A stretch of DNA of 51,867 nucleotides from Rhodospirillales bacterium (GTDB lineage Bacteria > Pseudomonadota > Alphaproteobacteria > Reyranellales > Reyranellaceae). The position numbers and the translations under genes are program-made. The notes beneath the pieces are model-generated. The model ran no database searches. It saw only the letters and a list, made by a program, of their open reading frames with translations, and was not told where the DNA came from. The DNA lies in the NCBI GenBank assembly GCA_009377525.1, contig WHTW01000022.1, forward strand, positions 1 through 51,867, given 5' to 3'. Below, piece after piece: positions 1 to 7,650 of this stretch (within the stretch, counting starts at the first letter, position 1; every line of letters begins with the position of its first letter).

Positions 1-171
1 AGCTTCCCGCCGATTACCGACCCAGAGGCGCCGCCGATCCGAACCGAGCGTCACGTGCCAAGCTCGATCGCCACCATGCGTCGCCGCCTGATCGTCGCCC
101 TCACCCGACGAGCACCGCGATGTCCTTGCTGCGCACGAAGAAACCTCCGGCAAAAACGCCTCCGCTTATGA
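1..171 (+). other. open frame reaching the left edge, unassigned
   Basis: The first frame is open from the left edge to a TGA at 169-171, so it could be the 3' end of a gene that begins outside the window. The predicted tail is rich in Arg and Cys (it includes RCPCCARRN) and matches nothing I recognise. It may equally be chance read-through in GC-rich DNA. No promoter or RNA gene is visible here. Confidence 0.12.
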
Positions 172-181
172 CGCAGTAAGA

Positions 182-457
182 CTAGGAGCCGTCAGGCTTG
201 GTCCGGTCGGTCAGCAGGCGGCTGACGTCCTCGGCCGCCGTATCGCTGTCCCATTTGACCGGCCGTCCGAGACTGGCATAGCGCTGCAGGCCGAGTTCGG
301 TGAGACGCAAGGCGCCGTCGGCTTCTTCGATGAGGGCAAGCTGCTCCAGTCGCCGGATATGCTGCGACGGCAGATGGTCTCGCCGACCGAAGCCCAGCGC
401 CACGCGTCGAAGCGTGATCTCTTCGTGTGGGCTGAGCGGTGCGAGGATCCCACGCAT
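182..457 (-). CDS. small hypothetical protein, winged-helix-like
   Basis: This 91-residue protein starts MRGILAPLSPHEEITLRRVA. The frame stays open further upstream, but that part is Arg/Gly-rich and reads like out-of-frame DNA, so the ATG at 457 was chosen. The middle (LPSQHIRRLEQLALIEEADG, then ALRLTELGLQRYASL) has the order of a winged-helix domain: a recognition-helix-like stretch ending in a short beta wing and a final helix. There are no cysteines, membrane segments or signal peptide. A small cytoplasmic DNA-binding role is an inference from this pattern; the fold has not been tested. It is followed downstream on the same strand by nothing in the window and lies 65 bp below the gene at 523-909, with which it may be co-transcribed. 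Confidence 0.55.
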   Translation of the reverse strand: MRGILAPLSPHEEITLRRVALGFGRRDHLPSQHIRRLEQLALIEEADGALRLTELGLQRYASLGRPVKWDSDTAAEDVSRLLTDRTKPDGS

Positions 458-522
458 GGCTGTCCTGCCGCGGTCAGGGGCCGCCCACGCCGGGATCGCC
501 CGCTCCGCAGGACATGAACGCA

Positions 523-909
523 TCAGGGCGTCGCACGTTCCTTGACCTGATCTTCGATCCAGTTTCGCGCCTGCCGGGGGCTGTCGAACACCTTGATCGG
601 CCGCTTGGCCGACGCCAGCGCGCCGAGCAGGCGGGCGAAAACCATGGTCTGTTCCGCCGTGGCGACGAGCGCCAGGGCGCCCATCATGCCCTGCTCGTGA
701 TAGGCGCGGATCCTGGCACAAAGCGACAGCAACTCGTCGGGGCTCATGCTCGGGGTGGCGGCGCGGCCATCGAACAGCTTGCGATAGGACATCGCCTTTG
801 CGCCCGCCATCGCCTCCAAGAGGTCGATGGCGTCGCTCAATGTTACGTCACCCTCAGCTACTCCTGTGAACAGCCGCGCCTTCGAGTCGATCGTCCAGTA
901 CAGGGGCAT
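523..909 (-). CDS. STAS/SpoIIAA-like small protein
   Basis: This 128-residue protein starts at MPLYWTIDSKARLFTGVAEG. The first half (WTIDSKARLFTGVAEGDVTL, then a helix DAIDLLEAMAG) and the following YRKLFDGR segment resemble the small SpoIIAA/STAS-like proteins common in alphaproteobacteria, which alternate beta strands and helices and have no enzyme active site. The end (RPIKVFDSPRQARNWIEDQV) fits the last strand and helix of that fold. Family assignment is by pattern only. The upstream extension of the frame is low-complexity Arg-rich sequence and was rejected as coding. The gene diverges from recJ across about 180 bp, which should contain both promoters; no consensus boxes stand out. Confidence 0.6.
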   Translation of the reverse strand: MPLYWTIDSKARLFTGVAEGDVTLSDAIDLLEAMAGAKAMSYRKLFDGRAATPSMSPDELLSLCARIRAYHEQGMMGALALVATAEQTMVFARLLGALASAKRPIKVFDSPRQARNWIEDQVKERATP

Positions 910-1090
910 CAGGCCTGCGGTCTCAAATCGTCGTCGGATGGGCGCGCATTGTCGTGAGCATATTATCTGCGAGGGCCGGCGCGTCCACTTCGGTGCAACG
1001 ACAATCGCTGCAATCGGTGAGCGATCGACTCTCACGGGGCGTGCGAGGTCGGGGCCCCGCTGTCCACAGCGAAGTAGGCTAAGGTGCCGC

Positions 1091-2911
1091 ATGTCCTCGG
1101 AGTTCCGCGCTGCGCGCGCAGCCTTCCTCGGCATCGAGCGCTCGCTGACCGGCCGGCGGTGGGCGGCTCGGCTGGCCGACGAGCGGATGGCGCTTGCCAT
1201 GGCGCAACGTCATGGCCTGCCCGACGCGATCTGCCGGTTGCTGGCGGCGCGCGAGGTCGATCTTGACGGCGTGCCGGACTTCCTCGAGCCGACACTGCGC
1301 AAGTTCCTGCCCGATCCCTCGCATCTGAAGGACATGGATGCCGCCGTCGCGCGTGTCGTGCGCGCGGTCCGCGAGGGCGAGAAGATCGTGGTGTTCGGCG
1401 ACTACGACGTCGACGGCGCGACCTCGTCGGCCCTGCTGGCGCGTTTCTTCCGCGCCATCGGCGGCAATGTCGCCGTCTACATTCCCGACCGGCGCAAGGA
1501 AGGCTACGGCCCCAACACGCCGGCCTTGCTCGGCATCAAGGAGCAAGGTGCTGCCGTCGTGATCACCGTCGATTGCGGCATCACCGCCTTCGAGCCGCTG
1601 GCGGAGGCCAAACGCGTGGGCCTCGACCTGATCGTGATCGACCATCACATGGCCGAGATCGCCTTGCCGCAGGCGGTGGCGGTGGTCGATCCCAATCGCC
1701 TGGACGATGCCAGCCCGCACAAGCAGATGGCGGCGGTGGGCGTCGCCTTCCTGCTGGCGGTCGGCGTCAATCGCGTGCTGCGCGAGGCCGGCTGGTACGG
1801 CAGCGCGCGCAGCGAGCCCGACCTGCGCCAATGGCTCGACCTCGTCGCCCTGGGCACGGTGTGCGATGTCGTGCCGCTGACCGGCGTCAACCGGGCGCTG
1901 GTGCGCCAGGGCCTGCGCGTGATGGCCGACCGCGGCAACATCGGTCTGGCGGCACTGGCCGACGTGGCGCGCCTGCGCGAGCCGCCGGGCGCCTATCATC
2001 TCGGCTTCATGCTGGGCCCACGCGTCAATGCCGGCGGCCGCGTCGGACAGGCCGATCTCGGTGCGCGGTTGCTGGCCAGCGACGATCCGCAGGAAGTCGG
2101 CGCGCTGGCGCTCAGGCTGGACGAGTTCAACGCCGAACGCCGCGCCATCGAGCGCGAGGTGCTCGATCAGGCGATCACGCGCATCGAAGGTCTCTACGGC
2201 CCCGACCGCAAGGGACTGCCGGCGGTGCTCGTGGTGGAGAGCGAGGGCTGGCATGTCGGCGTGATCGGCATCGTGGCGAGCCGGCTCGTCGAACGCTACG
2301 GCCGGCCGGCCTTCGTGATCGGCATGGATGGCGAGCTGGGCAAGGGGTCGGGCCGTTCGGTCAAAGGCGTCGATCTCGGCGCGGCGGTGATCGCGGCCCG
2401 GCAGGCGGGGCTGCTGGTGAATGGCGGTGGGCACGCGATGGCCGCCGGCCTCACCGTGGCCAGGGATGTGTTGGCCGATCTCGCGAAGTTCCTTGACGAA
2501 AGGATCGCGCCGCAGCTCGGCATGGCGCCGGCCATGCGCGAGCTCGGCATCGACGCCGCCTTGGCGCCGGGTGCAGCGACGCAGGAGCTGGTCGGCATGA
2601 TCGAGCGGGCAGGGCCGTTCGGCGCCGGCAACGCCCTGCCGCGCTTCGCGGTCACCTCGGTGCGCGTCAACCACGCGCAGCCGGTGGGCGAGGGCCATGT
2701 GCGCTGTTCGCTGGTCGGCGCCGAGCGCGGCCGCATCGAGGCCATCGCCTTCCGCGCCGGCCAGACGGCGCTCGGCCCGGCGCTGCTCGATCCGGCGCGG
2801 CCCGTGCTGCATGTCGCAGGCGCATTGCGCATCGACCGCTATGGCGGCCGCGACAGTGTGCGCCTGCAGATCGACGACGCCGCCCCGGCGGCAGGCTCAG
2901 TGCTGGCTTGA
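1091..2911 (+). CDS. recJ: single-stranded-DNA exonuclease RecJ
   Basis: This 606-residue protein is the usual length for alphaproteobacterial RecJ, a 5'-3' single-strand DNA exonuclease of recombination and mismatch repair that uses two metal ions. The DHH-family motifs are intact: GDYDVDG at about 103-109, TVDCG at 159-163, and the DHH signature (VIDHHMAE) at about 182-189. A GTVCDVVPL segment follows, and the DHHA1 domain has the NGGGHAMAAG glycine motif. The ATG at 1091 gives the expected N-terminus (MSSEFRAARAAFLGIERSLT). The frame is open further upstream, but that stretch overlaps the divergent neighbour and is not RecJ-like. A tRNA-Glu gene follows 45 bp downstream on the same strand. 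Confidence 0.95.
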   Translation: MSSEFRAARAAFLGIERSLTGRRWAARLADERMALAMAQRHGLPDAICRLLAAREVDLDGVPDFLEPTLRKFLPDPSHLKDMDAAVARVVRAVREGEKIVVFGDYDVDGATSSALLARFFRAIGGNVAVYIPDRRKEGYGPNTPALLGIKEQGAAVVITVDCGITAFEPLAEAKRVGLDLIVIDHHMAEIALPQAVAVVDPNRLDDASPHKQMAAVGVAFLLAVGVNRVLREAGWYGSARSEPDLRQWLDLVALGTVCDVVPLTGVNRALVRQGLRVMADRGNIGLAALADVARLREPPGAYHLGFMLGPRVNAGGRVGQADLGARLLASDDPQEVGALALRLDEFNAERRAIEREVLDQAITRIEGLYGPDRKGLPAVLVVESEGWHVGVIGIVASRLVERYGRPAFVIGMDGELGKGSGRSVKGVDLGAAVIAARQAGLLVNGGGHAMAAGLTVARDVLADLAKFLDERIAPQLGMAPAMRELGIDAALAPGAATQELVGMIERAGPFGAGNALPRFAVTSVRVNHAQPVGEGHVRCSLVGAERGRIEAIAFRAGQTALGPALLDPARPVLHVAGALRIDRYGGRDSVRLQIDDAAPAAGSVLA

Positions 2912-2956
2912 TTTGCCGGCCCCGAGCCGCTACATGCTGCCGCTCTTTGGCGCCTC

Positions 2957-3032
<76 letters not shown>

Positions 3033-3068
3033 ATGAAATCAATAAGTTAGCGGAACGGAGCACTGCGT

Positions 3069-3088
3069 TGTCCAATAGGTGTCCAATA
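3069..3088 (+). promoter_or_regulatory. putative left integrase arm sites
   Basis: Two copies of TGTCCAATA lie at 3069-3077 and 3080-3088, spaced 11 bp (one helical turn). The same arrangement recurs at the other end of the element (13569-13588). That symmetry suggests arm-type sites bound by the N-terminal domain of the integrase. The function is inferred. Confidence 0.55.
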
Positions 3089-3127
3089 TCGCCGGCGCCA
3101 TGGTGCAACGTAGGGGGAGCGACTGTC

Positions 3128-3292
3128 ATGACAGATGGAACGAAAATCGCTGCAGCCACACTCGCCGTAGAGGCCGCAAAGCAGAAGCTAGAAATGAATC
3201 GTCCATCGCGGCCGGGCGGATACGACATCGCTGGCGAGTTGCTCACCTACTATCGCTACTTTCTTGCGGAGCTTGAGAGGGAGAAGGGTTGA
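3128..3292 (+). CDS. small hypothetical protein at the left end of the element
   Basis: This 54-residue protein starts MTDGTKIAAATLAVEAAKQK and is mostly helical and charged, ending ELLTYYRYFLAELEREKG. The ATG at 3128 has a purine-rich ribosome site (AGGGGGAG) about 7 nt upstream, which decides it over an earlier in-frame ATG at 3068 that overlaps the arm-site repeats. There are no recognised domains or membrane segments. It is one of only two genes in the element on the plus strand, just inside attL, a place where satellites and prophages often carry accessory genes. Function unknown. Confidence 0.5.
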   Translation: MTDGTKIAAATLAVEAAKQKLEMNRPSRPGGYDIAGELLTYYRYFLAELEREKG

Positions 3293-3307
3293 GCAACGAT
3301 AGTTCGG

Positions 3308-3503
3308 TGCCCCCAAGGGGCAAAACGCCCCGCCGAAGCGGGGCGCTCGCAACACGGGGATGCCTTCCTCAAGGCTTCTCCGGAACTGGGGCTACTGGCT
3401 GAAACGTTGGCAAGCGCGGGCCGCGGGGAGACGCGGCACGCCCCCCATCGGGCGGCCGAGAAGGCCGAGGGCACGACGCGGGTTAAAAAACAAACCCGCG
3501 TCG
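3308..3503 (+). other. structured non-coding region with several hairpins
   Basis: The stretch between the two plus-strand genes (3293-3602) has no convincing gene but holds several inverted repeats. TGCCCC-CAA-GGGGCA is at 3308-3322; an 8-bp stem with CGAA loop is at 3326-3345; CCGCG/CGCGG is at 3421-3436; and an 11-bp perfect stem (CGACGCGGGTT arm) with an A-rich loop is at 3474-3503. None is followed by a T tract, so ordinary terminators are unlikely. It could be a structured RNA, a packaging site or a single-strand origin. The choice among these is speculation. Confidence 0.4.
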
Positions 3504-3602
3504 CTAGCCCCCGAGTGGGGATGGGGGGTGTCCACAGGCCGCCGGCTGGTGTAGGCTTCAGATAGCGTCGTGAGACGCCACAACCGCAAGAAGGAGATGG
3601 CG

Positions 3603-3878
3603 ATGACCATCATTGAAGCAGTTGCAGCCGATCGGCTGCGCAAGCCCAAGTCGGTAGGCTTTGGCCACTATCTTCCCACCGTCGACGGCCAACGCAACGA
3701 TGACCCGCCTGAGGTCGCTGCGGCGATTGAGAAGGCTGGATCTCGCGTGATGTCCTGGGATGAGGCCCTCCCGGCCCTCGAAGCGCTCGGTAGCAAGCGC
3801 GCGGCGGACATCGTCGTCTGGACGACAAGCGGCACCATGACGGTCGGACACAACGGCGCCGACTGGCATATTCTTTAA
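3603..3878 (+). CDS. hypothetical protein of the element
   Basis: This 91-residue protein starts MTIIEAVAADRLRKPKSVGF. The perfect ribosome site AAGGAG at 3591-3596 lies 6 nt before the ATG at 3603. The ATG at 3597 abuts it and is too close, so 3603 is preferred. The middle (DPPEVAAAIEKAGSRVMSWD, then EALPALEALG) is helical and the end (ADIVVWTTSGTMTVGHNGAD) looks like beta strands. No family is recognised. It converges on the packaging operon with a 49-bp gap to that operon's last stop codon and has its own strong translation signal, so it is probably expressed independently of the minus-strand genes. An accessory or defence role is possible but unsupported. Confidence 0.6.
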   Translation: MTIIEAVAADRLRKPKSVGFGHYLPTVDGQRNDDPPEVAAAIEKAGSRVMSWDEALPALEALGSKRAADIVVWTTSGTMTVGHNGADWHIL

Positions 3879-3927
3879 CCGCTAGGCCGATAAAGTTCAC
3901 CGCTCACTAGCGCCCGCTGGCTTTCGC

Positions 3928-4656
3928 TCAGGTGCCGGCCAGATGGCGCGCGATAGCCCGGAATTCCGCCGGCCGCGCCGTGTCGAGCCAGTGTCGGGTC
4001 TGCTGCTGATCGGCAGGCGACAGGCCGGACATGATCCGGCGAAGACGGGCACGCAGGACGCCGAGCCGACGCGGCGCGGCGGTGCCCCACTCGGCCACGA
4101 TCGCGGAGCTGGCGAAATCGGTCGCGGCGACTTCGTCGACATCGGCCTGCGACACCGGCGGCGCTGAAGGCGCACCGGCTGCAAGCTCGCGGATGGCGGC
4201 CTGCTGTGCGGCAACGGGCAAGGCCCAATCCCAGGCCTCAATGAGGCCGGCGCGCTCGCCAGCGCTGAGATCGAGCATGATCCGCGACGCCGCGTCGACG
4301 GCCGCCTTGGGCGCCGAAGGATCCGGCGTCATGCCGTCGAGGCCGGCGATCGGCTCCGGGCGGCCGCCGATGAGCTCGCGATAGCGCTGCTGCAGCGCCG
4401 CAGCGCGCGGGCCTTTCCAATATTCCGAGCGGTGGTCGGCCATCAGCCGCTCGATCTCGGCGACCTCGCGGCCGACCGCTGCGACGGGCGCCGGCGCCTG
4501 GCCCGCCTCCCGCGCGGTCAACAGCTCGAGGTATCTCGCCTGCATCCCGCTATCGCGATGGTAGGCGTTGATGTCAGCATGCATGGCCTGCTCGATCTCG
4601 ACGATCTCGCGATCAGTCGTTGCGACGGGCAGGCCGCCACCCCGATCGGTGCTCAT
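3928..4656 (-). CDS. phage-like protein with an internal helical repeat
   Basis: This 242-residue protein starts MSTDRGGGLPVATTDREIVE, and its start overlaps the stop of the gene above it (TGATG), so it is translationally coupled. Residues about 17-49 (EIVEIEQAMHADINAYHRDS and on to RYLELLTAR) and 63-99 (EVAEIERLMADHRSEYWKGP and on to RYRELIGGR) are two copies of one motif: an E-rich helix, a Y-(H/W)-x-(D/G) turn, and a helix ending R-Y-x-E-L. Similar motifs occur in phage structural or scaffold-type proteins, but that is recollection and not a search. The C-terminal half is helical with no known domain. It is the last gene of the packaging operon. Confidence 0.7.
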   Translation of the reverse strand: MSTDRGGGLPVATTDREIVEIEQAMHADINAYHRDSGMQARYLELLTAREAGQAPAPVAAVGREVAEIERLMADHRSEYWKGPRAAALQQRYRELIGGRPEPIAGLDGMTPDPSAPKAAVDAASRIMLDLSAGERAGLIEAWDWALPVAAQQAAIRELAAGAPSAPPVSQADVDEVAATDFASSAIVAEWGTAAPRRLGVLRARLRRIMSGLSPADQQQTRHWLDTARPAEFRAIARHLAGT

Positions 4657-5162
4657 CAGGCGCCAACCTGCGCCGGGTAGAGGCGGGCGAGATCGCGCTC
4701 GGCAATCGCGGCATTGGCGGCCATCGACGTCACCCGGTGACCATCGATCTTCCGCTCGACAGCGAATCCGGCGCCGAACCACTTGACGCGATAGAGCGCA
4801 TCCTCGAACAGGCGATTGTAGCGCGGCGGGATCGATGTGATCCGCGGTTTCGAGAGCTGCGCCGACACGGCATCAGCGCGGACAACGGTGGCCTCGGCCA
4901 ACCAAGTCTCGTCGTACGCAACCAGCGTCACGGTGTCGAACTGCCGAAAGCTGCTCTTCCGGCTGGCCTGCACCTTGCGCCAGATCCCAGGCTCCTTCAG
5001 CTGGTCGGCCGTGAAGTCCTCGGGCAAGCGCACGAAGAACAGCCGCGTCACGAAGCCCTCGCAATCGAGCGTGACGCGGGCGGTGTCGATGACGAGCTCG
5101 TGCGTGGCGTCCAGGCTGGGGCTCCTGGTGGTGTCGGCGGCCGCGGTTTGGGCAATTGTCAT
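4656..5162 (-). CDS. phage-like hypothetical protein, paralogue of the gene upstream
   Basis: This 168-residue protein starts MTIAQTAAADTTRSPSLDAT with an AGGAG ribosome site 9 nt upstream. Residues 60-94 (IWRKVQASRKSSFRQFDTVT, then LVAYDETWLAEATVV) align with residues 49-78 of the next protein in the operon (FWVHVARRLKVRDRIEVHAH, then DGSWYAELVV). Both share W, a basic helix, D-x-(V/I), (A/H)-(Y/H)-D-x-x-W-x-A-E. It carries an extra C-terminal region (YRVKWFGAGFAVERKIDG and a final helix) that the smaller paralogue lacks. It has no signal peptide or enzyme motif. Its position after the large terminase is where phages keep head genes, but it is not a recognisable portal or capsid protein. Confidence 0.72.
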   Translation of the reverse strand: MTIAQTAAADTTRSPSLDATHELVIDTARVTLDCEGFVTRLFFVRLPEDFTADQLKEPGIWRKVQASRKSSFRQFDTVTLVAYDETWLAEATVVRADAVSAQLSKPRITSIPPRYNRLFEDALYRVKWFGAGFAVERKIDGHRVTSMAANAAIAERDLARLYPAQVGA

Positions 5163-5173
5163 AGTGACTACTC

Positions 5174-5470
5174 CTACTGAGTGGGAAAGTGGGCTCGGCG
5201 CAGCGGCGCGACGCTGACCCGCGGCCATCCGCTGCGCACGACCAGCTCGGCGTACCACGAACCGTCATGCGCATGGACCTCGATGCGGTCGCGGACCTTG
5301 AGCCGGCGCGCGACATGGACCCAGAAGTCGAGCTTCAAGATGTCGTCGAACGTCGTCTCGGGGTCGAGCACGACCTGGAACGTGCTGCGGCAGTCGAACG
5401 CGTCCCGCAGTCGATGCGGACGCACGGCGCCATCAGCGGGCGGCGGGCGATTCATGAGCTGCACCACCAT
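5174..5470 (-). CDS. small phage-like hypothetical protein
   Basis: This 98-residue protein starts MVVQLMNRPPPADGAVRPHR; the start overlaps the large-terminase stop (TGATG), so the two are translationally coupled. An alternative start is the Met at residue 6. The core, ILKLDFWVHVARRLKVRDRI followed by EVHAHDGSWYAELVV, predicts a helix and then a beta hairpin, and is related to the core of the following gene, suggesting an old duplication. No catalytic motif is visible. In this genomic position it may be a small structural or packaging accessory protein. The function is unknown. Confidence 0.68.
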   Translation of the reverse strand: MVVQLMNRPPPADGAVRPHRLRDAFDCRSTFQVVLDPETTFDDILKLDFWVHVARRLKVRDRIEVHAHDGSWYAELVVRSGWPRVSVAPLRRAHFPTQ

Positions 5471-6963
5471 CAGCGCCTCGCTCCCATGCCGGACCGCCTC
5501 CGCGCTGCCTGATGGCCCATCACGACCTGCGGCCGTCCCACCCGCCCGGACGGCCCGCCCGCCCATTCATCCGGCCGCGTCCCGTCTGGCCGCCGCCGCG
5601 AAGGACGAGCAGCAGGTGCGTGCACGATCGCGCCGGCCGCAGCATTGGCATAGTCATCGTGGCCGCCAGGCGCGTGGTCGACACGAGTCCCGCGCACCAC
5701 GAGCGTCAGCAGCTGCTCGGTCAGCTTCGGCACGTCCACCAGCTCGACCTCACCAGCGTTCAGCTTCGGCTCGAGCTCCTCGTAGATCTCGCTCTTCGAC
5801 AGCTTGGCGACTTGGTAGTGGACGCCCTCGTCGCGGAAGGCGTGCCGGAAGGTGTCGCCGGCATAGGCGTCGCCTGTCACGCGGTTGAGCCCATATTCGT
5901 CCAGGGTGCGCGCAAACTTGCGAACGGCCAGGCGCGGATCGAAGGGAATGCCGCCGTCCTGCGACACCACCAAGTCGAGCACAGTTCGCCCTTCCTCGGC
6001 GTGCGCCACGGCGAGGCAGGCGTCGTCACTGCTGCCACCGCTCATGTCGACGAAAGCGACGTAGTGCCGATCCGACCGCGGGGCCAGCCGGCGCACCCCC
6101 GACACGACTGCCCGCTGCACCATGTCGCCGTCAAAGAACGCACCGTCCGGCGCGCCGGGCAGATTGAGGTGCAGCCGGCGGAACTTGTGTGATGGCAGCC
6201 GTCGCCGCTGCTGCTCGATATAGGCCGCCCCTTCAGGCCACGACGCCATCGACGGATTGGCCCGCTGCTCGGGCGCCAGATCGACGAACGCTGCGTCGGT
6301 GCACAGGTCGCCGCTATACCAGGAGAACAGCATGCGCGGATCGTCGCCGGCCTGCCCCGTCCGCTTCATGTCGAACAACGGGACACCCGGCGAATTCCAG
6401 ATCGTGTCGTAGCTCGTAACCCACGTCAGCGTGTCGAGCCGCGTCGGGTCCGGCGCCAGGGCCTCGAAGATGTCCCAGCTCTTGTAGCCGTGGATCTCGT
6501 CGAAGCCGATGAACAGCGCCGTCTTGCCGTGCGAGCCCTTTACGTCACCGGCAGGCAGAACCTGCAGGCTGCCGGCGCGGTCCTTGCGCCGAATCTCGCG
6601 CCCGAGCACGACCAGCTCGGCGCCCAGCTCGGGGTTGGCGGCCACCAGCTTCTTGGCGAGCGCCAAGTCGTCGCCGGCCTGCCCCTCGTCATTCGCCAGG
6701 ACAAAGCAATCGTTGCCGGCCCTGCTCTCCCATATGACCAGCCGATAGAATGCGGCCAGCACCAGGTCCGTGCTTTTCCAATTCTTCTTGCCGCGGCCGC
6801 TCAGCACGAGGTTGTAGAGCGGCGCGGCGTCGGGCCGGAACGTGTACAGCGCCCGTGTCATCAGCTCGCGCCGGTAGGTCTCCATCGTGTCGAGCAGGGG
6901 ACGGCCGTCCAGCCAGCACAAACGGCCGTAGAAGTCGATCGGCGACGGGGCGGTGATCTTCAT
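5470..6963 (-). CDS. phage terminase large subunit
   Basis: This 497-residue protein is full length for a terminase large subunit, the ATP-driven motor and nuclease that packages phage DNA. The ATPase part has a Walker-A-like loop SGRGKKNWKS (about 55-64), a Walker B with catalytic Glu in LFIGFDEIHG (about 150-159), and a coupling-motif candidate TWVTSYD (about 180-186). The nuclease part shows spaced acidic residues of an RNase-H fold: FVDMSGG (D306), GDAYAGD (D365) and HDDYANAAAG (D436/D437). It starts in an ATGA overlap with the small-terminase-like gene. The last 45 residues are Arg/Gly/Pro-rich and may be a poorly conserved tail. No portal gene follows, which is unusual for a phage. Confidence 0.88.
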   Translation of the reverse strand: MKITAPSPIDFYGRLCWLDGRPLLDTMETYRRELMTRALYTFRPDAAPLYNLVLSGRGKKNWKSTDLVLAAFYRLVIWESRAGNDCFVLANDEGQAGDDLALAKKLVAANPELGAELVVLGREIRRKDRAGSLQVLPAGDVKGSHGKTALFIGFDEIHGYKSWDIFEALAPDPTRLDTLTWVTSYDTIWNSPGVPLFDMKRTGQAGDDPRMLFSWYSGDLCTDAAFVDLAPEQRANPSMASWPEGAAYIEQQRRRLPSHKFRRLHLNLPGAPDGAFFDGDMVQRAVVSGVRRLAPRSDRHYVAFVDMSGGSSDDACLAVAHAEEGRTVLDLVVSQDGGIPFDPRLAVRKFARTLDEYGLNRVTGDAYAGDTFRHAFRDEGVHYQVAKLSKSEIYEELEPKLNAGEVELVDVPKLTEQLLTLVVRGTRVDHAPGGHDDYANAAAGAIVHAPAARPSRRRPDGTRPDEWAGGPSGRVGRPQVVMGHQAARRRSGMGARR

Positions 6964-7478
6964 GCCGCAGGCGCCGCTTGCGCGTCAGCAGGCTTTCCTG
7001 CGGCTCTGTCGCGCATCAGGCGATCGCGCAGCGTCGCGCCGCCGACGTCGAGCACCTTGCGCTCCAGCCCAAGGTCGGCCAGCAACCTGCGCAGCGCGTT
7101 GGTGGCGGTCGTGAAGGCGCCGATGTCGATCGGGTTGCCGGATGCCATGTCGGCCTCGGCCTGCTCGCACCACACGGCCAACGTCGAGGCGCGCCGGGCG
7201 ATGATGGATTGAGCCTCGCTCGGATCGCCGCCAAGGTCGCTCACCAGCTGGCTCAGCACGTCACGATAGCGGCGGGACAGAACGCTGCGGCCGTCGATGT
7301 CGTCGAGAAAGAGCTGCTTGCCGTTGCTGACGCGGCTGCGGTTGGTGCGCGATGCCGCGGCGGGCGTGCGGTTGGGCTTCGGCGTTGGCGTGGCGGCGTC
7401 AGAGTGGGCAGCGGGCAATCTTGCGGTCCTTATTGGCCAGATATTAGACAGCATACCAAACGTTGAACGGTAACGCAT
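6960..7478 (-). CDS. terminase small-subunit-like protein
   Basis: The protein is 172 residues if it begins at the ATG at 7478 (MRYRSTFGMLSNIWPIRTAR); a Met nine codons later (7454) is the alternative. A GGACGAG sequence lies about 8 nt before the first. After a Pro/Arg-rich linker, the conserved part is helical: IDGRSVLSRRYRDVLSQLVS, DLGGDPSEAQSIIARRASTL, and NALRRLLADLGLERKVLD. This D-G-R-S, D-L-G-G, A-N-x-x-R-R-L pattern is familiar from small phage proteins encoded beside large terminases in alphaproteobacteria. The role in DNA recognition is inferred from position. A 46-bp piece of this gene (7174-7219) is duplicated exactly in the gene at 11334-12242. Confidence 0.6.
   Translation of the reverse strand: MRYRSTFGMLSNIWPIRTARLPAAHSDAATPTPKPNRTPAAASRTNRSRVSNGKQLFLDDIDGRSVLSRRYRDVLSQLVSDLGGDPSEAQSIIARRASTLAVWCEQAEADMASGNPIDIGAFTTATNALRRLLADLGLERKVLDVGGATLRDRLMRDRAAGKPADAQAAPAA
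7174..7219. repeat. 46-bp direct repeat, copy 1 (inside small-terminase-like gene)
   Basis: This copy is identical over 46 bp to 11758-11803, with different flanks. It encodes the peptide EAQSIIARRASTLAV in the same frame in both genes. Short inverted arms CGAGGC and GCCTCG occur inside it. Confidence 0.9.
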
Positions 7479-7500
7479 TGAAATTGCTCGTCCATTACCG
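7468..7500. promoter_or_regulatory. inverted repeat at the small-terminase-like start
   Basis: Arms CGGTAA (7468-7473) and TTACCG (7495-7500) flank the proposed start codon region in the only sizeable gap (7479-7650) of the minus-strand operon. The surrounding DNA is AT-richer than average. It could be an operator or promoter that separates replication genes from packaging genes. The evidence is weak. Confidence 0.3.
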
Positions 7501-7650
7501 TCCGCAGGCGTCCGAGTTACCACTGTGCACAGGAGGCGACGGGAAAATCGGGCCTCCTCTTCGGGAGGGAAGGCGCGGATCAGGCGTACCGCGGACAGCG
7601 GCTTGTCCCCGAGAAAATACCGGTGCGCGGCCCGACGGATCCATCGCCTC

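Noticed and set aside
3474..3503. Intrinsic transcription terminator
   Set aside because: The 11-bp stem is strong, but no T tract follows on either strand.
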